A stretch of DNA of 11,772 bases, from assembly GCA_013153655.1 (NCBI GenBank), contig JAADEB010000135.1:1-11772 (forward strand), given 5' to 3'. Made by a program: the position numbers and the translations under genes. The notes beneath the pieces were generated by a model that searched no databases, was not told the origin of the DNA, and worked only from the letters and a program-made list of their open reading frames with translations. The stretch is from Chlorobiota bacterium (GTDB lineage Bacteria > Bacteroidota > Bacteroidia > Flavobacteriales > Flavobacteriaceae). This document shows, piece after piece, positions 7,280 to 11,772 of the stretch; position 1 is the stretch's first letter; the number at the start of each line of letters is the position of its first letter.

Positions 7280-8460
7280 AATTCCGGCAAGTGTATATCA
7301 TCCTTCTTCTCCTGGCCCTTGCGGCCGTGTTGTTGCTGGAATACAGCCGCCCGCGTCCGGTGGATTGGCGGCCTTCGTTTCATAAAAACGATAAAATCCC
7401 CTTCGGCACCTATGTGCTTTACCGGGAATTGCCCCGTTATTTTCCCGGTGCGCAAATCCGGGACATTTTTTTCACACCTTACGAAGAATTGGATTCCATT
7501 CCGGAGAAAACGGCCTATTTGATTATCAACGATGAAGTAAAAATGGGTAAAAAATCTTTGGAAAAAATCCTGCAATTCGTAAGCCGCGGCAATCCGGTGT
7601 TTATCGCAACCCACGCTTTTCCCAAAAAATTATTAGACACCCTTGGCGTGGAAACCGCCATTCATTTCGAAGCCCTCACCGACAGCACGACCCTGCGTGC
7701 CTGGTTGCCTCGCCAACGGCTTACCGACACGTTCCGCTTCCGCAAAGGCAATGGAATGTTCTACTTTTCAGGCTACCCGGAAAATACCTGCGTACTGGGT
7801 AAAGAAAAACCCGTCAAAGGCGATACCGTTTATACGGATTTTATCCGCGTTCCTTTCGGCCGCGGTTATTTCTACCTCCATACCCAACCTTTCTGGTTTA
7901 CCAACTACCATATGCTCAAAGCACCGCACGAACACTACATCGCCGGAGTTATGGCCCGGCTGAACCGTCCTTCCGTATGGTGGGATAATTATTTCGTACG
8001 CGCCAAACGCATCATTCGCCATCCCCTGCGCTACGTGTTCAGCCAACCCGCTTTGAAGTGGTCATGGAAATTGCTTTTCTGGTCTTTGGTGGTGTTTATG
8101 CTTTTCGGTATCAAACGTACGCGGCGCCCCATACCCGTCATACACTCTCCCGAGAACAAATCCGTGGAGTTTGCCCGCACCATAGCCGGATTTTACAAAC
8201 GTTTCGGCAATCCGCACGATATTTTCCGGATAAAAGTGCGCAACCTTTACGAATACATTCGCGAAAAATACGGTCTCAACCCCCAAGCCGCCGATCCCGA
8301 ATTCCGCCGCCGGCTTCAAGCCCGTTCCGGTGCCGGCGAAAAAACCGTAAACCGTTTGTTCGACCATATCGCCCGGTTCGAAATCCGTAAAGCGGATATC
8401 CAAGACGTAAAAAAATTGGAACAATATATTTTGGCATTCAAACAACAAAAACGCAACTAA
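7276..8460 (+). CDS. DUF4350 domain membrane protein
   Basis: This is a 394-residue protein with transmembrane helices at about 6-22 and 262-279 and a large domain between them, probably periplasmic. The DUF4350 region (about 38-115) has the characteristic start DKIPFGTYVLYRELPRYFPG (39-58) and the strands YLIIND and NPVFIATHAF, a fold related to glutamine-amidotransferase-like domains without catalytic residues that I can identify. The cytoplasmic tail (280-394) contains SVEFARTIAGFYKR, the usual C-terminal element of this protein in Bacteroidota. Junctions are an ATGA overlap with DUF4129 upstream and a TAATG overlap with moxR downstream. A scaffold or sensor role next to the MoxR ATPase is inferred from neighbours only. 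Confidence 0.87.
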   Translation: MKFRQVYIILLLLALAAVLLLEYSRPRPVDWRPSFHKNDKIPFGTYVLYRELPRYFPGAQIRDIFFTPYEELDSIPEKTAYLIINDEVKMGKKSLEKILQFVSRGNPVFIATHAFPKKLLDTLGVETAIHFEALTDSTTLRAWLPRQRLTDTFRFRKGNGMFYFSGYPENTCVLGKEKPVKGDTVYTDFIRVPFGRGYFYLHTQPFWFTNYHMLKAPHEHYIAGVMARLNRPSVWWDNYFVRAKRIIRHPLRYVFSQPALKWSWKLLFWSLVVFMLFGIKRTRRPIPVIHSPENKSVEFARTIAGFYKRFGNPHDIFRIKVRNLYEYIREKYGLNPQAADPEFRRRLQARSGAGEKTVNRLFDHIARFEIRKADIQDVKKLEQYILAFKQQKRN

Positions 8461-9452
8461 TGGACACATCTCCCCAAGACCCCATGGGTTTCAAGCAACG
8501 AACCGATTTGGAACCCGTCAAACAAAAACTCGACGAAATACGCCGCCAATTAGGCCGCGTAATTGTCGGCCAGGAAAGCCTCATCGACGACCTATTGGCC
8601 GTGCTCTTATCCGGAGGCCATGCCTTGATCGAAGGTATGCCCGGCGTGGCCAAAACCTTGGCCGCCAAATTGCTGGCCAAAACCATGAAAGCGGATTTCA
8701 GCCGCATTCAATTCACCCCCGACCTGATGCCGGCGGACATCCTCGGAACTTCGGTATTCAATCCCGAAAAGGCCGTATTCGAATTCAAACCGGGACCCGT
8801 ATTTTCCCAAATCATCCTCATCGATGAAATCAACCGCGCTCCGGCCAAAACCCAAGCCGCCTTGTTCGAAGTCATGGAGGAACGGCAAGTAACCGTGGAC
8901 GGCCACACCTATCCCATGCATGAACCCTTTATGGTGCTGGCTACCCAAAATCCCGTGGAACAGGAAGGTACCTACCGCCTCCCCGAAGCCCAACTGGACC
9001 GGTTTATGTTCAAAATCATCGCCTCCTATCCTTCCGAAAACCAAGAAGCGGAAATCCTCAAACGCCACCACAGGAAACGACTCGATGATATGCTCGACGA
9101 AATCAATCCCGTGGTGACGGCCGAAGAAATCCTGCGGTTCCGCGAACTGACACGAAGCATACGTGTGGAAGACGACATCCTGCAATACATCGCCCGCATC
9201 GTCACCTCCACGCGGCAACATCCATTGCTTTTCCTCGGTGCGTCGCCCCGCGCCTCCCTTGCACTCATGCAAGCCGCCAAAGCCTACGCACTCATGGAAG
9301 GACGCGATTTTGTCACCCCCGAAGATGTCAAACGCAATGCCGTACCCGTGCTAAATCACCGAATCATCGTCAAACCCGAAAAAGAAATGGAAGGCGTTAC
9401 ACCCAGCGACGTTATCGCCCAAATCCTCGACCATGCCCAAGTCCCACGCTGA
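8460..9452 (+). CDS. MoxR family AAA+ ATPase
   Basis: This is a 330-residue cytoplasmic AAA+ ATPase of the MoxR family, chaperone-like enzymes thought to insert cofactors or remodel protein complexes together with VWA-domain partners. Walker A is GMPGVAKT (59-66) and Walker B is IILIDE (118-123). Sensor 1 lies in VLATQNPVEQEGTYRLPEAQ (159-178), and R181 in LDRF is in the position of the arginine finger. The C-terminal helical lid ends with DVKRNAVPVLNHRI, as is typical. Length and motifs are complete. The start ATG overlaps the DUF4350 stop by one base, and the 3' end overlaps the DUF58 gene by 20 bases; a MoxR-DUF58 pair is the standard arrangement. A second in-frame ATG eight codons in is possible but not needed. 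Confidence 0.96.
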   Translation: MDTSPQDPMGFKQRTDLEPVKQKLDEIRRQLGRVIVGQESLIDDLLAVLLSGGHALIEGMPGVAKTLAAKLLAKTMKADFSRIQFTPDLMPADILGTSVFNPEKAVFEFKPGPVFSQIILIDEINRAPAKTQAALFEVMEERQVTVDGHTYPMHEPFMVLATQNPVEQEGTYRLPEAQLDRFMFKIIASYPSENQEAEILKRHHRKRLDDMLDEINPVVTAEEILRFRELTRSIRVEDDILQYIARIVTSTRQHPLLFLGASPRASLALMQAAKAYALMEGRDFVTPEDVKRNAVPVLNHRIIVKPEKEMEGVTPSDVIAQILDHAQVPR

Positions 9453-10824
9453 CATACCGTCCGGAAACCTTCCTCCGCATATACGGCTTGCCAAGGCATT
9501 GCTCCGTTTCTATAAACGAATTTTCTTGACGCAACGTCTGTTTTGGCTTACCGTAGCGCTGATCACCGGTTTTGTGGCCGCCTACTTTTTCGACAGCCTC
9601 TTCCCGCTGATGAAAGTGTTGACCCTCCTGTTGGCCGTAAGCCTGATCGCCGACATATGGCTGCTCTGCGGTTCGAGACGCCTGGAAGCCCGGCGCGAAC
9701 TGCCTTCCCGCTTTTCCAACGGCGACCTTAACGAAGTGAATATATCGCTCCATCATACCTATCCCTTCGACTTACGAATCCGCATCGTGGACGAACTCCC
9801 GCCCCAATTCCAAATGCGCGACTTCATCATCCCCAAAAAACTCCCGCCCGGCCGGACCCTTCGCCATACCTACCGCCTGCGGCCCGTGGAAAGAGGTGAA
9901 TACCGCTTCGGCGACCTCTTGGTCTATGCCCGGTCGCCCTTGGGATTGATTTCCTGCCGTCACCGTTTCCCCGCCCAAACCACCGTCAAGGTGTACCCTT
10001 CCTATTTGGCCTTGAAACAATACAACTGGGAAGCCTTCCGTCAATACGAATCCGGCCTGCGAAAAATCAGGCGCCTGGGTCATACACTCGAATTCGAACA
10101 TATCAAAGCCTATGTGCCCGGCGACGACATCCGTACCATCAACTGGAAAGCCACCGCCAAGCGCGGCAAACTCATGGTCAACCATTACACCGACAAAAAA
10201 TCCCAACCCGTCTATGCTGTCATCGACAAAGGACGCGTCATGAAAATGCCCTTCCGGGGAATGAGCCTGCTGGACTATGCCATCAACTCGGCCCTGGTGA
10301 TCGCCCATGCCGCCATAAACAAACATGACCGTGCCGGCGTGATGACCTTCGGCCGAAAACCTGAAAACCATGTGGTGGCCGCCCGCCGCAACCACCAAAT
10401 GCAGTATATCCTGGACGCCCTCTATGCCGTGGAAACCGATTTCTCCGAAAGCGATTTCGGCGCTCTATATGCCTACCTCAAACGCAACGTGCCGGTGCGT
10501 AGCCTGATTTTTCTCTATACCAACTTCGAAACCGCCGACGCCATGGAAAGGCAGCTCCCTTATTTGCGCCTCATCGCTCGCGATCATTTATTGGTCACCG
10601 TCTTCTTCCGCAATACCGAACTGGAAGCCTTCGCCGCGGCACCCTCCCGCTCCACCGAAGACCTCTATGCACGCACCCTGGCCGAACAATTCGTTTGGGA
10701 AAAACGCTATATCGTCAAAAAACTGAATCTCCACGGCATCTACACCGTCCTGGCCGAACCTTCCGGAGTGGGACCCGCCGTCGTACGTAAATATTTCGAA
10801 CTCAAAGCCCGCGGTTTGATTTAA
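9433..10824 (+). CDS. DUF58 domain protein (VWA-like MoxR partner)
   Basis: This is a 463-residue protein with two N-terminal membrane helices (about 35-53 and 57-78), a beta-rich middle region and a C-terminal DUF58/VWA-like domain. The signature HIKAYVPGDDIRTINWKATA (223-242) is the core DUF58 motif. It is followed by VIDKGRVM (263-270), where D265 occupies the place of the first metal-site Asp. The usual Ser residues of a full MIDAS are not obvious, as is common in DUF58. The start overlaps moxR by 20 bases, and the next Met (residue 60) would delete the first helix, so ATG 9433 is preferred. DUF58 proteins are the usual membrane-anchored partners of MoxR ATPases. This is the last gene of the operon. 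Confidence 0.94.
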   Translation: MPKSHADIPSGNLPPHIRLAKALLRFYKRIFLTQRLFWLTVALITGFVAAYFFDSLFPLMKVLTLLLAVSLIADIWLLCGSRRLEARRELPSRFSNGDLNEVNISLHHTYPFDLRIRIVDELPPQFQMRDFIIPKKLPPGRTLRHTYRLRPVERGEYRFGDLLVYARSPLGLISCRHRFPAQTTVKVYPSYLALKQYNWEAFRQYESGLRKIRRLGHTLEFEHIKAYVPGDDIRTINWKATAKRGKLMVNHYTDKKSQPVYAVIDKGRVMKMPFRGMSLLDYAINSALVIAHAAINKHDRAGVMTFGRKPENHVVAARRNHQMQYILDALYAVETDFSESDFGALYAYLKRNVPVRSLIFLYTNFETADAMERQLPYLRLIARDHLLVTVFFRNTELEAFAAAPSRSTEDLYARTLAEQFVWEKRYIVKKLNLHGIYTVLAEPSGVGPAVVRKYFELKARGLI

Positions 10825-10840
10825 GCCTTTTATTTTTTTA
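10813..10840 (+). terminator. Weak candidate terminator overlapping the DUF58 stop codon
   Basis: GGTTT (10813-10817) can pair with AAGCC (10823-10827), with one G-U pair and a five-base loop. A T-rich run follows directly (10828-10840). The stem is short and contains the stop codon, so termination may be incomplete and the downstream repeats may be transcribed. Confidence 0.4.
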
Positions 10841-10933
10841 CGGATTTATACGGCGGCTCCGGAACCCCTTTTTCTCCCTCACAGGCCCACGCGCAATGAG
10901 AATATTTGGATTTATAAGCCTAAATACGCAATC

Positions 10934-10965
10934 TATTCAACTTTTCAACTGTTCAACTTTTCAAC
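10934..10965 (+). repeat. 8-bp period array A: four N2-TTCAAC units
   Basis: The hexamer TTCAAC starts at 10936, 10944, 10952 and 10960, exactly 8 bases apart. The dinucleotides before the copies are TA, TT, TG and TT. It is introduced by AATC and followed by an A-rich stretch. Confidence 0.9.
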
Positions 10966-10999
10966 AAAATATCCTCGAAAAAAGGGTTTCCTCCCCCGG

Positions 11000-11028
11000 C
11001 GGCCGGCAAGCCTAAGGTCTTCCGGCCG
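11000..11028. other. GC-rich hairpin
   Basis: CGGCCGG (11000-11006) pairs perfectly with CCGGCCG (11022-11028). Inside, AAG pairs with CTT and CC with GG around a TAA loop, with single-base bulges, giving about 12 pairs. TTATGGTTTGGTT follows, so it could act as a rho-independent-like stop for readthrough from DUF58, but the T-run is poor. Confidence 0.55.
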
Positions 11029-11042
11029 TTATGGTTTGGTTC

Positions 11043-11083
11043 GGGATACGGGAATCGTGGAACGGATAACATGAAACGGTTAC
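11043..11083 (-). repeat. 7-bp period array in inverted orientation
   Basis: Read on the minus strand from 11083 down, the sequence divides into units that begin with G: one hexamer GTAACC, then the heptamers GTTTCAT, GTTATCC and so on, each 7 bases apart to 11043. The units GTTCCAC (11057-11063) and GATTCCC (11050-11056) nearly match units of the plus-strand array at 11303-11316. Confidence 0.7.
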
Positions 11084-11093
11084 TGGAATGTAA

Positions 11094-11113
11094 AGACGCC
11101 GTACACGGCGTCT
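11094..11113. repeat. GAGACG-type hairpin repeat, copy 1
   Basis: AGACGCCGT (11094-11102) and ACGGCGTCT (11105-11113) form a perfect 9-bp inverted repeat around AC. The right side continues CTCTA as in the other copies, but the left side lacks the matching GAG, so this copy is worn or truncated at its left end. Confidence 0.85.
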
Positions 11114-11143
11114 CTATATTTCGTCCATCAAATCATCGTATGA

Positions 11144-11169
11144 TAGAGACGCGATGAATCGCGTCTCTA
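11144..11169. repeat. GAGACG-type hairpin repeat, copy 2 (most complete)
   Basis: TAGAGACGCGAT (11144-11155) is the exact reverse complement of ATCGCGTCTCTA (11158-11169), a 12-bp stem with GA at the centre, followed by CC. It shares the GAGACGC arm with the two neighbours but has a different, still self-complementary inner stem. Confidence 0.92.
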
Positions 11170-11196
11170 CCAATCATACATGAAACAACAAATAAC

Positions 11197-11219
11197 GAGA
11201 CGCCGGTATACGGCGTCTC
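11197..11219. repeat. GAGACG-type hairpin repeat, copy 3
   Basis: GAGACGCCG (11197-11205) and CGGCGTCTC (11211-11219) form a perfect 9-bp stem with loop GTATA. TACC follows, as in copy 2. The centre lies about 52 bases from that of copy 2, nearly the same as the 53-base spacing between copies 1 and 2. Confidence 0.92.
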
Positions 11220-11288
11220 TACCAAATCGTCAAAAAAAATCCAAAAAATCCGTGATATCTATATTATCTGCATTCCAAAAAAAACCAC

Positions 11289-11350
11289 GTTCCACATTTA
11301 CCGTTCCACGTTTCCCGAAAAACACATCCGTCATCGGTCACCGGTCACCC
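11289..11350 (+). repeat. 7-bp period array, running into an 8-bp array
   Basis: Heptamers starting at 11289, 11296, 11303 and 11310 have the form GTTYCMC/ATTTACC, for example GTTCCAC twice. After the intermediates GAAAAAC and ACATCCG, further heptamers follow: GTCATCG at 11330, GTCACCG at 11337 and GTCACCC at 11344. The array ends three bases before the 8-bp array B. Confidence 0.75.
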
Positions 11351-11353
11351 GTC

Positions 11354-11385
11354 TATTCAACTCTTCAACCCTTCAACTATTCAAC
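11354..11385 (+). repeat. 8-bp period array B: four N2-TTCAAC units
   Basis: TTCAAC starts at 11356, 11364, 11372 and 11380, exactly 8 bases apart. The preceding dinucleotides are TA, TC, CC and TA. AGAAA follows immediately. Confidence 0.9.
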
Positions 11386-11396
11386 AGAAAAAACAC

Positions 11397-11417
11397 GTTC
11401 ACCGTTTACCGTTTCCC
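11397..11417 (+). repeat. 7-bp period array, three units
   Basis: GTTCACC (11397), GTTTACC (11404) and GTTTCCC (11411) follow each other without gaps and differ by one base from unit to unit. A degenerate fourth unit may follow. Confidence 0.75.
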
Positions 11418-11438
11418 GCGTTTCGAAAATGCACCCGC

Positions 11439-11464
11439 TGCCGCACAAGTCCCCTCGTGTGGCA
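11439..11464. other. Hairpin
   Basis: TGCCGCAC (11439-11446) pairs with GTGTGGCA (11457-11464) over 8 bp with one G-U wobble, loop 10 bases. An A-rich stretch follows. The function is unknown. Confidence 0.5.
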
Positions 11465-11485
11465 TAAAGAATATTAAGAATATAC

Positions 11486-11526
11486 GGGTTTTGGCATGAT
11501 TTTTACCAAAAATCCCGCCAAAACCC
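11486..11526. other. Long two-stage hairpin
   Basis: GGGTTTTGGC (11486-11495) is the exact reverse complement of GCCAAAACCC (11517-11526). Within it GATTTTT (11498-11504) pairs with AAAAATC (11508-11514) around a three-base loop, separated by a 2x2 internal loop. In total 17 pairs span 41 bases. Moderately T-rich sequence lies just outside on each strand in the direction of exit, so a bidirectional terminator is possible, as is a small mobile-element remnant. Confidence 0.8.
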
Positions 11527-11580
11527 TCCCTTTGTTTTGATTCATTTACCCGGCGTTATCAACCCGGCTACCAACACTGC

Positions 11581-11594
11581 GTCCCTAATGGGAC
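11581..11594. other. Small hairpin GTCCC-TAAT-GGGAC
   Basis: This is a 5-bp perfect stem with a TAAT loop, set in ACCAACACTGC upstream and TTCACTTCGC downstream. It resembles, from memory only, dispersed intergenic repeats seen in other Bacteroidota. With one copy here, repeat status cannot be shown. Confidence 0.4.
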
Positions 11595-11629
11595 TTCACT
11601 TCGCTCTGCTTTGCTAATCAGCCCCTCTC

Positions 11630-11661
11630 GATTTAACGATTTAACGATTGCACGATTTAAC
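11630..11661 (+). repeat. 8-bp period array D: four GATTTAAC-type units
   Basis: Units start at 11630, 11638, 11646 and 11654. Three are GATTTAAC and the third is GATTGCAC. AGAAACAACC follows before the next array. Confidence 0.92.
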
Positions 11662-11671
11662 AGAAACAACC

Positions 11672-11695
11672 GGTTCAACGATTGCACGGTTTAAC
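11672..11695 (+). repeat. 8-bp period array E: three GRTTYAAC-type units
   Basis: GGTTCAAC (11672), GATTGCAC (11680) and GGTTTAAC (11688) follow without gaps, then AGAAA. The GATTGCAC variant seen in the third unit of array D recurs here. Confidence 0.88.
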
Positions 11696-11710
11696 AGAAA
11701 TCCCCCAATC

Positions 11711-11742
11711 TATTCAACACTTCAACCTTTCAACTATTCAAC
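11711..11742 (+). repeat. 8-bp period array C: four N2-TTCAAC units
   Basis: TTCAAC starts at 11713, 11721, 11729 and 11737. The preceding dinucleotides are TA, AC, CT and TA. It is introduced by AATC as in array A. Confidence 0.9.
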
Positions 11743-11752
11743 ACGAATAGCC

Positions 11753-11772
11753 GGTTTAACGATTTAACGATT
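11753..11772 (+). repeat. 8-bp period array F, cut by the window edge
   Basis: GGTTTAAC (11753) and GATTTAAC (11761) are followed by GATT at the last four bases, so the array continues outside the window. Confidence 0.85.

Larger units (their letters stand above)
10841..11772. other. Long non-coding region packed with short periodic repeats and hairpins
   Basis: About 930 bases after the operon show no credible gene. The one open frame (11180-11467) merely translates the repeat arrays and has a biased composition to match. The region contains 8-bp period arrays (10934, 11354, 11630, 11672, 11711, 11753), 7-bp period arrays (11043-11083 on the minus strand; 11289 and 11397 on the plus strand), three GAGACG hairpins (11094-11219) and several other stems. 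The end of the window cuts through one array, so the region continues. Confidence 0.85.

Noticed and set aside
8607..9272. 221-codon minus-strand frame opposite moxR
   Set aside because: It is antisense to a gene with intact Walker A, Walker B and sensor motifs. The His/Gly/Phe-rich product is typical of an opposite-strand shadow.
11180..11467. Open reading frame of 95 codons in the repeat region
   Set aside because: It only translates the 7- and 8-bp arrays and a hairpin copy. The product is low-complexity Ser/Pro/Lys-rich with no domain, and there is no promoter or start context.
11041..11772. CRISPR array
   Set aside because: The units are 7-8 bases with two-base or no linkers and there are no 25-40 base spacers. 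No cas gene is present.

Overview
The window looks chromosomal and comes from a member of the Bacteroidota. Three things support this. The secreted hydrolase ends in a type IX secretion (T9SS) C-terminal sorting domain. Two gene starts are preceded by the Bacteroidota-type -7 element TAnnTTTG, with no Shine-Dalgarno. The gene set RDD, SpoIIM-like, DUF4129, DUF4350, MoxR, DUF58 is a familiar arrangement in that phylum. I cannot place it more finely than phylum.

Layout. (1) 2-373 is the 3' end of atpG (ATP synthase gamma), closed by a strong intrinsic terminator. (2) An AT-rich leader (425-722) precedes a stand-alone 912-residue secreted glycoside hydrolase (723-3461) with a T9SS tail. (3) A 433-bp gap contains only weak hairpins. 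(4) An RDD-family membrane protein lies on the minus strand (3895-4629), divergent from a tightly packed six-gene plus-strand operon (4661-10824). The operon encodes a SpoIIM-like membrane protein, an unnamed six-helix membrane protein, DUF4129, DUF4350, a MoxR AAA+ ATPase and a DUF58 protein. Every junction in it overlaps by 1-20 nt, so translation is probably coupled. (5) 10825-11772 is about 950 bp of non-coding DNA full of short structured repeats.

How the genes fit together. MoxR ATPases are chaperone-like AAA+ proteins that usually act with a DUF58/VWA-type partner next to them. The four membrane proteins upstream probably form or serve an envelope complex with that pair. The locus recurs in the phylum but has no established biochemical role. 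The hydrolase is an independent secreted polysaccharide-degrading enzyme without SusC/D neighbours.

The most unusual part is the terminal non-coding region. It holds two families of very short periodic arrays. One has an 8-bp period (N2-TTYAAC), often exactly four units long, with an invariant hexamer and changing dinucleotides. The other has a 7-bp period (GTTYMCC-like). They are interspersed with three GAGACG hairpins that show compensatory changes and with a long two-stage hairpin. No gene explains this structure, and it is the best candidate here for something undescribed.
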